Below, piece by piece: positions 26,654 to 35,649 of a stretch of 64,000 nucleotides of DNA. Made by a program: the position numbers and the translations under genes. The DNA comes from Nonomuraea sp. NBC_00507 (GTDB taxonomy: Bacteria > Actinomycetota > Actinomycetes > Streptosporangiales > Streptosporangiaceae), in contig NZ_CP107853.1 of NCBI RefSeq assembly GCF_036013525.1, positions 6,386,001 through 6,450,000 on the forward strand, in the 5' to 3' direction. How positions within the stretch are numbered: the stretch's first letter is position 1; each line of letters starts with the position of its first letter. The notes beneath the pieces were generated by a model that worked only from the letters and a program-made list of their open reading frames with translations, had not been told where the DNA came from and did not search any database.

Positions 26654-27535
26654 TCAGCCCAGCTCGTCCCAGAGGGCGACGGGGACGGGCCGGTCCAGGG
26701 CCTGGAGGTTGGCGGTGACCTGCGCCGGGGCGTGGGCGCCGACGAGGACCGTGCGCACGGCCGGGTGCCGCAGCGGGAACTGCAGGGCCGCGGCCGGCAA
26801 CGGCACGGCATGCCGGGCGCACGCCGCGGCCAGGGTGCGGACCTCGGCGGGAGCGTCCGCGGGCGGCTCGGCGGCGGCCAGGAGCCCGCGGTGGAAGAGG
26901 CTCGCCGCGATGACCGGGATACCGCGGTCCTGGCAGAGCGGGAGGAGCTCGTCGAATGCCGTCCGGCGCAGCAGCGTGGCCTGGTTGGCGGCCAGCAGCA
27001 GGTCCAGGTCGGTGAGCTTGACGAAGTCCACCAGCATGGGCGACTGGTTCATGCCCACGCCGATCGCGCGGACGACGCCCTGCGACCGCAGCTCCGCCAG
27101 AGCGGGATAGGCCTCGTCGAGCGCCTGGGGCCAGTGACGGTCGGGATCGTGGATGAACAGGATGTCCACGTGGTCGAGGCCCAGGCGGTCCAGGGACTCC
27201 TCGACGCTGCGCAGCACTCCGTCGCGGCTGAAGTCCCACTCGACGTGACGGTCGCCGAGCACGGCGAAGCCGCCGTTGTCGCCCGGCCCCGGCCGCACGA
27301 GCCGTCCGACCTTGGTCGACAGGATGAACGCCGAACGCGGGCGCTCGCGCAACGCGCGGCCCATGCGCCGCTCCGACAGCCCGAGCCCGTAGAACGGAGC
27401 GGTGTCGTAGTACCGGATGCCGCACTCCCAGGCCGTGTCCATCACCGCCTGGGCCTCGGCGTCGGAGATGGTCAGGAGGTAGTTGCCGAGCGGGCCCCCG
27501 CCTAGGCCGACGCGGGGGAGCGGGACAGAGGACAT
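26654..27535 (-). CDS. Aldo/keto reductase, probable L-fucose (D-threo-aldose 1-) dehydrogenase
   Basis: The roughly 293-residue protein has the AKR barrel with the catalytic tetrad visible: Asp and Tyr in YYDTAPFYG, Lys in ILSTKVGR and His in DILFIHDPD. GLGLSERRMGRAL and DNGGFAVLGDRHVEWDFS are close to L-fucose dehydrogenases, which oxidise L-fucose to its lactone. Its place at the end of an operon headed by alpha-L-fucosidase and a sugar importer supports this. ATG 27535 (or GTG 27538) overlaps the cupin stop. The remaining fucose-pathway genes are not in the window. Confidence 0.82.
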   Translation of the reverse strand: MSSVPLPRVGLGGGPLGNYLLTISDAEAQAVMDTAWECGIRYYDTAPFYGLGLSERRMGRALRERPRSAFILSTKVGRLVRPGPGDNGGFAVLGDRHVEWDFSRDGVLRSVEESLDRLGLDHVDILFIHDPDRHWPQALDEAYPALAELRSQGVVRAIGVGMNQSPMLVDFVKLTDLDLLLAANQATLLRRTAFDELLPLCQDRGIPVIAASLFHRGLLAAAEPPADAPAEVRTLAAACARHAVPLPAAALQFPLRHPAVRTVLVGAHAPAQVTANLQALDRPVPVALWDELG

Positions 27536-27831
27536 CACGCCTGCTCCAGGTGCAGCCAGGTAGTGACCACCTCGGAGACCGCCTCCAGGTGGTGGTCCTC
27601 GCCGGCTTCCACGATGAGCACATCACCCCCGGCAAAATCCGAAGTCTCGCCATTGATGTGGATCTTTCCGGTGCCGGAGAGGATGAGGAAGATCTCCGGA
27701 TCCGGGTGGGTGTGCGGGCCCTTGGCGTGGCTGATCCGGCCGGGCGGCAACGTCGAGACCCCACCGGACTCGACCCGGTACCCGGGCAGCGACACTCCGG
27801 CTCCCATGGCCGCCAGCGTGCTCCTACGCAT
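27535..27831 (-). CDS. Small cupin protein
   Basis: The 98-residue protein is a single cupin domain with the metal-ligand pattern in GPHTHPDPEIFLILSG and GDVLIVEAGEDHHLE. ATG 27831 lies next to the permease stop and has GGAAGG upstream. In sugar operons such small cupins are often mutarotases or sugar isomerase-like; with the fucosidase operon a fucose-related role is possible but unproven. Confidence 0.75.
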   Translation of the reverse strand: MRRSTLAAMGAGVSLPGYRVESGGVSTLPPGRISHAKGPHTHPDPEIFLILSGTGKIHINGETSDFAGGDVLIVEAGEDHHLEAVSEVVTTWLHLEQA

Positions 27832-27836
27832 AACGA

Positions 27837-28739
27837 CTACCTTCCTGCGATACCCGTGAGCGTGACGCCCCGGATGAACGTCTTCTGAGCCAGGAAGAAC
27901 ACGACGAGGATGGGCAGCATCGACAGCAGCGCGACGGCCATCATCTGGTTGTACTGGGTGACGTACTGGCCGCTGAACATGCCCAGGCCCTGCGCGAGCG
28001 TGATCTTCTCCATCGAGCGCAGGTAAAGGGTGTTCTCCAGATACTGGTTCCAGTTGCCGACGAAGGAGAACAGGCAGATCGCCGCGATCGCGGGCTTGGC
28101 CAGCGGCAGCATGACGCTCCACAGGATGCGCAGCTCCGAGGCCCCGTCGATGCGGGCGGCGTCGATGAGCTCCTGCGGGATCGTGGTGAAGAACTGCCGC
28201 AGCAGGAAGATGTAGAGCGCCACGCCGAAGAACTCCGGCACGACCAGCGGCAGATACGTGTCCACCCAGCCGAGCTTCGAGAACATGATGAACTTCGGCA
28301 CCAGCGTGATCTCGCGCGGGATCATCATCGTGGCCAGCAGCGCCGTGAACATGATGCCGGCCGCCCGCGCCCGCATCCGCGCGAAGGCGTAGGCGGGCAA
28401 CACGCACGAGATGAGGTTCCCGGCCATGGACAGCGCGGTGATCAGGATCGTGTTCAGCAGGAACCTGGTGAACGGCAGCGACCCCGTCCAGCCCTTGACG
28501 TAGTTCTCGACGTGGAAGGAGTCCGGGAGCCATTGGGGCGGGAAGGCCAGGTTGTCGGCGTCGGACTTGAGCGAGGTCGTCAGCATCCACAAGAACGGCA
28601 GCAGGAACACCGCGGAGCTGATGATCAGCAGGACGTACGCCCCGCTGCGCCGGATCCGCCTGATGCGCTCGGCCTGGTCGGACGTCAGGGACGGGCCCGG
28701 CTTCGTACGCGCGGGCCGGGCCGCGGTCTCGAGGAGCAT
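27837..28739 (-). CDS. Sugar ABC transporter permease (MalG-like)
   Basis: The 300-residue protein has six helices and the EAA loop AARIDGASELRILWSVMLP. It lies between the partner permease and the cupin in the fucosidase operon and probably helps import fucosylated oligosaccharides or fucose. The last segment ends FIRGVTLTGIAGR, typical of this permease class. Confidence 0.92.
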   Translation of the reverse strand: MLLETAARPARTKPGPSLTSDQAERIRRIRRSGAYVLLIISSAVFLLPFLWMLTTSLKSDADNLAFPPQWLPDSFHVENYVKGWTGSLPFTRFLLNTILITALSMAGNLISCVLPAYAFARMRARAAGIMFTALLATMMIPREITLVPKFIMFSKLGWVDTYLPLVVPEFFGVALYIFLLRQFFTTIPQELIDAARIDGASELRILWSVMLPLAKPAIAAICLFSFVGNWNQYLENTLYLRSMEKITLAQGLGMFSGQYVTQYNQMMAVALLSMLPILVVFFLAQKTFIRGVTLTGIAGR

Positions 28740-28748
28740 CGGGGGACC

Positions 28749-29639
28749 TCACTTGAACTCGTAGTGCACCCAGCGCCTGGCCAGGCTGAACTGGATCGCG
28801 GTCACGATGATGACCAGCACGAACATGGCCCACGACAGCGTGGCCGCATAGCCCATGTCGAAGTAGACGAACGCCTGCCGGTAGATGTAGAGCCCCAGCA
28901 CCATGGTGGCGTTGCCGGGTCCGCCCTCGGTCATGACGAGGATGAGCACGTAGCTCTGCAACGCGGCGATGAACCCGGTCACCACGTTGAAGAAGATGAC
29001 CGGCGACATCATCGGCACCGTGACGTTCCAGAACCTGCGCCACCACCCGGCCCCGTCGATCTCCGCCGCCTCGTACAACGTCTTCGGGATGCCCTGCAGG
29101 CCGGCCAGGTAGATGACGATGGTGTTGCCCGCGCCCCACACGCTCATCAGCACCAGCCCGGGGATGGCCCACTCCTGCGAGGCCAGCCAGCCGGGTCCGT
29201 CGATGCCGACCGAGGCCAGCAGCTTGTTGATCAGCCCGTAGTCGGGGTGCAGGATGTTGATCCACAGCAGCGCGGTGGCCAGGCCCGACACCACCGACGG
29301 CAGGTACATCACGGTGCGGAACAGGCCCTGGAACCGCAGCGGCTGGTTGAGCAGCAACGCCAGCACGAACGTGAACGTCACGCCGAGCGCCACCGAGCCC
29401 AGGCCGTACTGCACCGTATTCTCGATCGACTCCCAGAACTCGGGATCGTTGAACATGCGCGCGTAGTTGCCGAACCCGATCCACGACGGCGTCTGCAGCA
29501 GGTTCCATTTCATGAAGCTCAGGACCACGGCGGCGACGATCGGGCCCGCGCTGAACAGGACGAACCCGATCAGCCACGGCGAGACGAACAGGTGGAAACG
29601 CCGGGCCTCACGACGCGCCAGCGGGCTGACGGCGGTCAT
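28749..29639 (-). CDS. Sugar ABC transporter permease (MalF-like)
   Basis: The 296-residue protein has six helices and the EAA loop EAAEIDGAGWWRRFWNVTVP. ATG 29639 overlaps the stop codon of the binding-protein gene as ATGA. It pairs with the permease at 27837-28739; no ATPase is encoded, so an MsiK-like shared ATPase is expected. Confidence 0.92.
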   Translation of the reverse strand: MTAVSPLARREARRFHLFVSPWLIGFVLFSAGPIVAAVVLSFMKWNLLQTPSWIGFGNYARMFNDPEFWESIENTVQYGLGSVALGVTFTFVLALLLNQPLRFQGLFRTVMYLPSVVSGLATALLWINILHPDYGLINKLLASVGIDGPGWLASQEWAIPGLVLMSVWGAGNTIVIYLAGLQGIPKTLYEAAEIDGAGWWRRFWNVTVPMMSPVIFFNVVTGFIAALQSYVLILVMTEGGPGNATMVLGLYIYRQAFVYFDMGYAATLSWAMFVLVIIVTAIQFSLARRWVHYEFK

Positions 29640-31054
29640 GCGATCTTGTTCTCGCTCAGGACCGGCGTGACCTTGTCGACCATCTCCTTCAGCGCGTCGT
29701 CCACGCTGATCTTGCCGAGCTGCGCCCGCTCCCAGATCGGCAGGGCGGTGTCCACGACCTTCTTGTTGGCCGGCAGCCGCAGCACGCCGTCGTCGGAGGC
29801 GTAGTCGGCCATGATCTTCTTGACCAGGTCCGCCTCCTCCGCCGGGATGCCGAGCGCCTTGGCGGTGTCCTCCCACGCGGACTGGCGGGCCGGCGCGGCG
29901 ATCCGGCGGAACTTGTAGCCGGAGGCCGACAGGTATTCGTGCATGTAGATCCAGGCGGCGCCCTTGTTCTGCGACGAGGCCGCCATGACCAGCGCGCTGC
30001 CCACGGCCGGGGTGGTGCGGCCCTCCGGCCCCTTGGGCACCTGCGTGGCGCCCCACTTGAACGCCTTCTGCTTGGACAGCTCCAGCATGACCCACGCGCC
30101 GTTGACGAACAGGGCCGCGTGCCCGGACTTGAACGGATCGACCTTCTCCAGCAGCTGCAGCTCGGCCAGGCTCGGCGTCGCCTTGTCCTTGAGCAGCAGG
30201 TCCAGCCAGCGGGCCATGACGTCCCTGGCGGCCGGCTCGGCGATCATCACCTTCGACTCGGCCGCGTCCAGGAACCGCCCGCCGAACGGCAGCAGGTAAA
30301 CGGAGCTCAGGTCGGGCGACGGCTTCGGCATCGGCGAGACGCCGTAGATCTTCTCCACGCCCGACCCGTTGGTCATCTTCTTGGCCGTCTCGAAGAGCTT
30401 GTCCCACGTCCAGGTCTCGTCCGGGTAGTCCAGCCCGGCCTTGTCGAACAGGTCCTTGTTGTAGAAGAGCAGCTTGGGCGCCATGTCGGTGGGCAACCCG
30501 TACAGCGCGCCGTCCCGCTGGAAGTAGCCCAGCCCGCGCTGCGGGATGTCGTCCATGTCGAACTCGGGCGTCTTGGCGATGTAGTCGTCCAGCGGCTGCA
30601 GGACCTTGTTGGCGATGAGGTTCTGCGTCCAGGAGTAGTGGTTGTAGAGCACGTCGGGCAGCGTGCCGCCGGCCGCCTGCGCCATGTATTTGGTGAGGAA
30701 CTGGTCGAACGTCGCCGACTCGCGCTTGATCTCGATGTTCGGATGGCGCTTCTTGAAGAAGAAGTCGAACTGCGCGTTGCGTACCTCGGTGACGGCGTCC
30801 GTGGTGAACGCCAGCGTGATCACGACCTTGGACGCCGGGTCGGGGACATTCGTCTTCGGCCAGGTCAGCGAGTTGTTGAGCTGCTCGGCCTCCTCGAAGG
30901 GCCAGTCGTCGCTGCTGGGACGGTTGGGGTCGATCACCTGGGCGCCGGACTTGACCGGGGCCGCGGCCTGCTTCTGCTGGCGGCTGTCGCCGCAGGCGGA
31001 CAGCGCGGCGGCGGCCACCGCCAGGGCCAGCATCTGCCGACGGTTCATCTCCAT
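29636..31054 (-). CDS. Sugar ABC transporter substrate-binding lipoprotein of the fucosidase operon
   Basis: The 472-residue protein has a lipoprotein signal ending LSACG (Cys about 21) and a family-1 solute-binding fold (VVITLAFTTDAVTEVRNAQFDFF, GTLPDVLYNHYSW, AALFVNGAWVMLELSKQ). ATG 31054 follows GGAGATG. It lies 24 bases after the alpha-L-fucosidase gene and would capture the glycan fragments for import. The sugar is inferred from context. Confidence 0.92.
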   Translation of the reverse strand: MEMNRRQMLALAVAAAALSACGDSRQQKQAAAPVKSGAQVIDPNRPSSDDWPFEEAEQLNNSLTWPKTNVPDPASKVVITLAFTTDAVTEVRNAQFDFFFKKRHPNIEIKRESATFDQFLTKYMAQAAGGTLPDVLYNHYSWTQNLIANKVLQPLDDYIAKTPEFDMDDIPQRGLGYFQRDGALYGLPTDMAPKLLFYNKDLFDKAGLDYPDETWTWDKLFETAKKMTNGSGVEKIYGVSPMPKPSPDLSSVYLLPFGGRFLDAAESKVMIAEPAARDVMARWLDLLLKDKATPSLAELQLLEKVDPFKSGHAALFVNGAWVMLELSKQKAFKWGATQVPKGPEGRTTPAVGSALVMAASSQNKGAAWIYMHEYLSASGYKFRRIAAPARQSAWEDTAKALGIPAEEADLVKKIMADYASDDGVLRLPANKKVVDTALPIWERAQLGKISVDDALKEMVDKVTPVLSENKIA

Positions 31055-31078
31055 GGGGTCATCTCCGTGGGGGGTCTT

Positions 31079-32386
31079 TCACAGGAAGAGCTCGAGCACC
31101 GGCACGGCCACGTCGGGTCGCTGCACCGGGAGCTGCAGGGTCAGGGTGCCGGGCGCCAGCGCGCCCAGCTTCGTGTGCCCGCTGTCCACGGCCGGGTCGG
31201 GGGCCAGGACGCGGATCTCCGAGGCGTCGTTGAGCAACTGCGCGTAGCGCACCTTGCCCGCCAGCCCGGGCAGGTGCAGATGCTTGTACGGCCAGGCGAA
31301 CAGGTGCACGTAGAGCCGGTTGCCGCGCTGGGTGTAGCGGCAGTCCGGCGGCGCCTCGTACGTGCTCGGACCGGCGCCGTAAAGGGAGCGGCCGTGCAGC
31401 CGCGTCCACGCGCCGATGCCGCGCAGCGACTCCAGCGCTCGCGCCTCGAACGCGCCGCGCCCGTTGGGCCCCACGTTGAGCAGCAGGTTGCCGTTCTTGG
31501 AGACGGTGTCGACCAGCATGCGCACGAGCAGGTCCACCGGCTTGTAGTCGAGGTTGTCGCGGTCGTAGCCCCAGCTGCCGTTGAGCGTCTGGCAGGCCTC
31601 CCAGACCTCGGCCGGCGGGGCGGGCGGCTGGAACTGCTCGGGCGTGGTGAAGTCGCCGGGGATCTCCAGGCGATCGTTGATCAGGATGTCCGGCTGCAGC
31701 CTGCGGACCATGGCCGCCAGCTCCTCCGAACGCCAGTCCGCGGCGCCCTTGCCGCCGGGTGTGCCCTTGCTGTTCCTGACCCGCTTCGAGTAGGAGAAGT
31801 CAAACCACATGGTGTCGATTCGGCCATAGCGGGTAAGCAGCTCTTCAACCTGGTTGTGCAAATAGGACTGGTATAGCCCGATATTTCGGTCATCGGGAGT
31901 CGCACCCTCGACGTACGCCGGGTGCAGGCCGTCGATCGGGAAGTGCGGGTGGTGCCAATCGATCAGCGAGTGGTAGAAGCCCACCCCGAGCCCGCGGGCG
32001 CGGAAGGCCTCCACGATCGGGCCGACGAGGTCCTTGCCGTACGGCGTGTGCGCGACCGAGTAGTCGGTGTAGGCCGAGTCCCATAGGCAGAAGCCGTCAT
32101 GGTGCTTCGTCGTCAGCACCATGTAGCGCATGCCGGCGCCGGCCGCCGCCTCCGCCCACGCGTCCGGGTCGAACAGGTCGGGGTCGAAATGGTCGAAGTA
32201 CGGCTGATACTGCTCGTCCGTGAGTCGCTCCCGCTGCTTGACCCACTCGTGCCGGGCGGCCAGCGCGTACAGGCCCCAGTGGATGAACAGCCCGAACCGT
32301 TGCTCACGGAACTCCGCCAGCCGGGCACTAGAGGTCGGATGTATAGCCGGGGTGGTGCGGTCATGTGGCGACAGTCCGTGAGGCAT
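31079..32386 (-). CDS. Alpha-L-fucosidase, GH29, intracellular
   Basis: The 435-residue enzyme shows GH29 motifs: FGLFIHWGLYAL, MVLTTKHHDGFCLWDS and the nucleophile Asp in DTMWFDFSYSKR. No signal peptide is present, so it hydrolyses imported fucosides in the cytoplasm by retention. It heads the operon with the binding protein, two permeases, cupin and fucose-dehydrogenase-like gene. A TTGACG-N17-TACGGT promoter ends six bases before ATG 32386 and there is no RBS, so the transcript is probably leaderless. Confidence 0.93.
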   Translation of the reverse strand: MPHGLSPHDRTTPAIHPTSSARLAEFREQRFGLFIHWGLYALAARHEWVKQRERLTDEQYQPYFDHFDPDLFDPDAWAEAAAGAGMRYMVLTTKHHDGFCLWDSAYTDYSVAHTPYGKDLVGPIVEAFRARGLGVGFYHSLIDWHHPHFPIDGLHPAYVEGATPDDRNIGLYQSYLHNQVEELLTRYGRIDTMWFDFSYSKRVRNSKGTPGGKGAADWRSEELAAMVRRLQPDILINDRLEIPGDFTTPEQFQPPAPPAEVWEACQTLNGSWGYDRDNLDYKPVDLLVRMLVDTVSKNGNLLLNVGPNGRGAFEARALESLRGIGAWTRLHGRSLYGAGPSTYEAPPDCRYTQRGNRLYVHLFAWPYKHLHLPGLAGKVRYAQLLNDASEIRVLAPDPAVDSGHTKLGALAPGTLTLQLPVQRPDVAVPVLELFL

Positions 32387-32392
32387 GACCGC

Positions 32393-32453
32393 ACCGTAGA
32401 CCGACTAATTAACTTCGTCAAGAATTGAATTGAAACCCGTCGCAACCTAGGCT
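32393..32453. promoter_or_regulatory. Divergent promoters sharing a 33-bp operator (fucosidase operon / GH97 operon)
   Basis: Leftward promoter: TTGACG (32421-32416) and TACGGT (32398-32393), 17-base spacer. Rightward promoter: TTGAAT (32425-32430) and TAGGCT (32448-32453), 17-base spacer. The 33-bp element at 32404-32436 overlaps both -35 boxes and recurs with two mismatches at 40408-40440 in front of the ROK gene. Binding there would silence both operons. The regulator assignment is inferred. Confidence 0.65.
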
Positions 32454-32564
32454 CTTGCGCATTGTGAGGAGCGTCGGGTGCCTTGCGTGGCCGGAGCGGC
32501 AGCGCCGTCGCCGGGTGGCAGGACGCGATCTACTCCTCCTATCTCTTTCACCATGGAGGGTCAC

Positions 32565-34307
32565 GTGCCGAATTGGACGCTGAGCGACGGGGATCTGGAG
32601 GCGGTGCTCGACCTGTCCGCGGCGGGCGAGCTCACGCTGGGGCTGCGGCACGCGGGACGGACCGTGCTGGAGCCGTCCAGGCTGGGCGTCCGCACCGCCC
32701 ACGCGGATCTGAGCACGGGGCTGGTCGCGGCTGGGATGTCCGAGCGGCGAGTCGAGGAGTCCTACCGGACGGTGACCGGGAAACGGCGCGAGCATCGGTA
32801 CGCGGCCGGCGAATGGACGTTGTCGTTCACCGCGGGCGGGCACCGGCTCGACCTGCTGATCCGGGTCGGCGATCACGGCGTGGCCTACCGCTACGCGATT
32901 CCCTGGACCGGTCCGGTGACCGTGGTGGAGGAGATCTCGGAGTACGTCGTGCCGGGTGACGCCCGCGCGGTCCTGCTGCCGTACGAGAACGGGCGCTGCG
33001 ACTACGAGGAGATCCACCGGCACACCACGGTGGCCGGCGCCGAGCCCATCCTGTACGGATACCCGTCGCTCTTCCAGGCCGGCGACGCCTGGATGCTGAT
33101 CACCGAGTCGAACCTGGACGCCGGATACGCCGGCTCCCGCCTGCGCTTCGACGGCCGCGCCTTCCGCCTCGACCTGCCGGACCCGTACGTGACCGCGGCC
33201 AGCCCGCTCGTCACTCCGTGGCGCACCATGATCGTCGGCGACCTGGCCACGATCGTCGAGAGCGACCTGGTCACCAGCCTCGCCGCGCCGTCCGAGGTCG
33301 AGGACACCTCCTGGATCCGGCCCGGAGCCGCCGCCTGGTCGTGGTGGTCCGACGGACCCTCCACGCGGGACCTGGAGGCCCAGAAGCGCTGGGTGGACTT
33401 CGCCGCCGCGAACGGCTGGCCGTACCTGCTGGCGGACGCCGGCTGGAACAAGGAGTGGATGCCCGAGCTGATCGCCTACGCCCGCGACCGGGGCGTCGGC
33501 GTGTGGCTCTGGTCGCACTGGCAGCACGTCGACACCGAGCTGGAGCACCGCGAGAAGCTCGCGCTCTGGAAGAAGTGGGGCGCGGTCGGCGTGAAGATCG
33601 ACTTTACCGAGTCGGACGGTCAGGACCGGATGCGCTGGTTCGACGCCATCCTGGCCGCCACCGCCCGGCTCCGGCTCATGGTGGTCTTCCACGGCGGCAC
33701 GATCCCGCGCGGCACCGAGCGCACCTGGCCGCAGTTCATGACCGCCGAGGCGGTCAAGGGCGCCGAATGGATCAAGCCAAAGCCCGGCAAGGAGCCGCTC
33801 TACCCGGCCACCCACTACCTGTCGCTGGCGTTCACCCGCAATGTGCAGGGCCCGATGGACTTCACGCCGTGCACGTTCACCGCGGTGCGGGCCATCTCGC
33901 CCGGATTCGAGCTCGCCCTGTCGGTGCTCTTCGAGTCCGGGATCCAGCACTTCGCCGACTCCATCCAGGCCTACCAGGCCCGGCCGGAGGCGCTGCGGCT
34001 GCTGTCCACCGTCCCGGCCGCGTGGGACGACACGCGGCTGCTGTCCGGCGACCCCGCCGACCACATCGTGCTGGCCAGGAGGAGCGGCGGCGAGTGGTAC
34101 GTCGGCGCGGGCGTGTCCGGTGAGGCCCGCACGCTCACCGTGCCGTTCGACTTCCTCGACGAGGGGGAGTGGACGGCCGAGATCTTCCAGGACGCCCCCG
34201 GTGACCGGATCGCCACCGAGACCGTCACGGTCTCCGCCGGGGGCAAGCTCGACCTCGCCGTCGCCCCGAACGGCGGATTCACGCTTCACCTGAGGAGAGC
34301 ACTCTGA
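32565..34307 (+). CDS. Glycoside hydrolase family 97, probable retaining alpha-galactosidase type
   Basis: The 580-residue protein matches GH97: N-terminal beta-sandwich, TIM barrel (AAWSWWSDGPSTRDLEAQKRW in part; LLADAGWN) and C-terminal beta domain. The GVKIDFTESDG motif has Asp where retaining alpha-galactosidase-type members place their nucleophile; inverting alpha-glucosidases of the family lack it. MTAEAVKGAEW probably holds the acid/base Glu. GTG 32565 has GGAGGG at 5 bases; ATG 32553 is an alternative. No signal peptide, so cytoplasmic. It heads a rightward operon with two secreted proteins. Confidence 0.88.
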   Translation: MPNWTLSDGDLEAVLDLSAAGELTLGLRHAGRTVLEPSRLGVRTAHADLSTGLVAAGMSERRVEESYRTVTGKRREHRYAAGEWTLSFTAGGHRLDLLIRVGDHGVAYRYAIPWTGPVTVVEEISEYVVPGDARAVLLPYENGRCDYEEIHRHTTVAGAEPILYGYPSLFQAGDAWMLITESNLDAGYAGSRLRFDGRAFRLDLPDPYVTAASPLVTPWRTMIVGDLATIVESDLVTSLAAPSEVEDTSWIRPGAAAWSWWSDGPSTRDLEAQKRWVDFAAANGWPYLLADAGWNKEWMPELIAYARDRGVGVWLWSHWQHVDTELEHREKLALWKKWGAVGVKIDFTESDGQDRMRWFDAILAATARLRLMVVFHGGTIPRGTERTWPQFMTAEAVKGAEWIKPKPGKEPLYPATHYLSLAFTRNVQGPMDFTPCTFTAVRAISPGFELALSVLFESGIQHFADSIQAYQARPEALRLLSTVPAAWDDTRLLSGDPADHIVLARRSGGEWYVGAGVSGEARTLTVPFDFLDEGEWTAEIFQDAPGDRIATETVTVSAGGKLDLAVAPNGGFTLHLRRAL

Positions 34308-34419
34308 TGACGACCAGACGATCGGGCGGCGACTTAGCCCCCCTGTCGCGTATCGGCGCCCCCGGCTCCTGCCCCGGCGTCACGCACCTCCACGCCTGTC
34401 GCCGCGGGGTGAGGACCTG

Positions 34420-35640
34420 ATGAGGGGCCTGCGCCTGGCCGGCACGCTGTCGGTGCTCGCGCTGCTCCTGGCCGCCGCCCCACCGGCCCAGGCCGGGGCC
34501 GGCACGGGGGCTGAGGCTGGGGCTGGGGCGCCGCGCTGGGAGACCCGGTGGAGTCCGAGCCCGTGGCGGGACGGCGTGAAAGCGTTCGAGGCGCTTGAGG
34601 ACGACCGGCGCGGCTCGCACCCCGAGGGTCAGCCGCACGTCTACGTCGCGGGCAACGCCTGGCGGTTCGACGCGCACCTGGAGGACCGCGACGGCTCTGA
34701 CCGCATGCGGAACGAGGTACGCGGCATGCGAGCCGCCGACGGCCGGCCGCTGGAGATGCGCAAGGACGAGACGTGGCGGATCACGTACCAGATGTACATT
34801 CCGGACACGCTCGACGCGACCACCAGCTTCACCCACATCTGGCAGTTGAAGACGTCCGACATCGGCACCCCGGTCGCGCAGCTGTCGCTGCCGGTCGTCA
34901 ACGGCGTGCCGAAGATCGCGGCGCGCTACTGGACGCTGGAGGACAACAAGTCCCACGACTTCGCCACCGCCGACCTGGAGCCGATCCAGAACACGTGGGT
35001 CGGCGTCACCATCGAGCTCAAGTCGGCCGACGACGGCTACATGCGATGGGTGTTGCGGGACGGGTCGCGGACCATCGTCGACCAGAAGGTGGAGAACATC
35101 GACCTGTGGTGGACGCCGGAGCAGTACAACCGGCCCAAGTGGGGCATCTACCGCAGCATCAGGAGCGCCGGGCTGCAGGAGACGTACCTGCTGGTCAAGG
35201 GCCTCAAGGCGGACCAGCTCGGGCCTGCGGCGCCGCCGGTCACGCTGCCGCCGCCGGACCGGAGCCCCGGCACGTACGAGGCCGAGCGGCCCGGCAACGT
35301 GTGGGAGGGCGCGGCCGAGCCCGCCTACTGCGCGGTCTGCTCCGGCGGGCGGAAGGTGATCCTCATCGGCGGCAACGTCTACGACTACGCCGTGGTCAAG
35401 GGCGTGCTGTCGGAGACCACCGGGACCAGGCAGATGACCGTGCACGCGCTGGTGGACGGCTCCCAGACGTACGCGGTCAGCGTCAACGGCGGCGATGCGA
35501 TCCAGGTGCCGATGACCGGGACCAAGGACACGGTGACCACCGCGACCGTGCCGGTGGACCTGGTGGCCGGGGTCAACACGATCCGCTTCTACAGCCACAC
35601 CGCGCGCTCGCCCGAGCTCGACAAGATCGTCATCAAGTGA
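34420..35640 (+). CDS. Secreted polysaccharide-lyase-like protein with C-terminal CBM35-like module
   Basis: The 406-residue protein has a signal peptide (about 1-25), a jelly-roll domain (about 40-275; SHPEGQPHVYVAG, WRITYQMYIPDTL, WGIYRSI) resembling the heparin-lyase-I/PL20-like Polysacc_lyase family, and a C-terminal module (about 283-406) with CAVCSGGRKV and an SVNGGDAIQVPM strand. The same module occurs twice in the enzyme at 40530-43421, and the jelly-roll has a paralogue at 47061-48266. ATG 34420 follows GGTGAGGA. The substrate is unknown; an uronic-acid-containing or other acidic glycan is plausible. Confidence 0.75.
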   Translation: MRGLRLAGTLSVLALLLAAAPPAQAGAGTGAEAGAGAPRWETRWSPSPWRDGVKAFEALEDDRRGSHPEGQPHVYVAGNAWRFDAHLEDRDGSDRMRNEVRGMRAADGRPLEMRKDETWRITYQMYIPDTLDATTSFTHIWQLKTSDIGTPVAQLSLPVVNGVPKIAARYWTLEDNKSHDFATADLEPIQNTWVGVTIELKSADDGYMRWVLRDGSRTIVDQKVENIDLWWTPEQYNRPKWGIYRSIRSAGLQETYLLVKGLKADQLGPAAPPVTLPPPDRSPGTYEAERPGNVWEGAAEPAYCAVCSGGRKVILIGGNVYDYAVVKGVLSETTGTRQMTVHALVDGSQTYAVSVNGGDAIQVPMTGTKDTVTTATVPVDLVAGVNTIRFYSHTARSPELDKIVIK

Positions 35641-35649
35641 GGGACCCCT

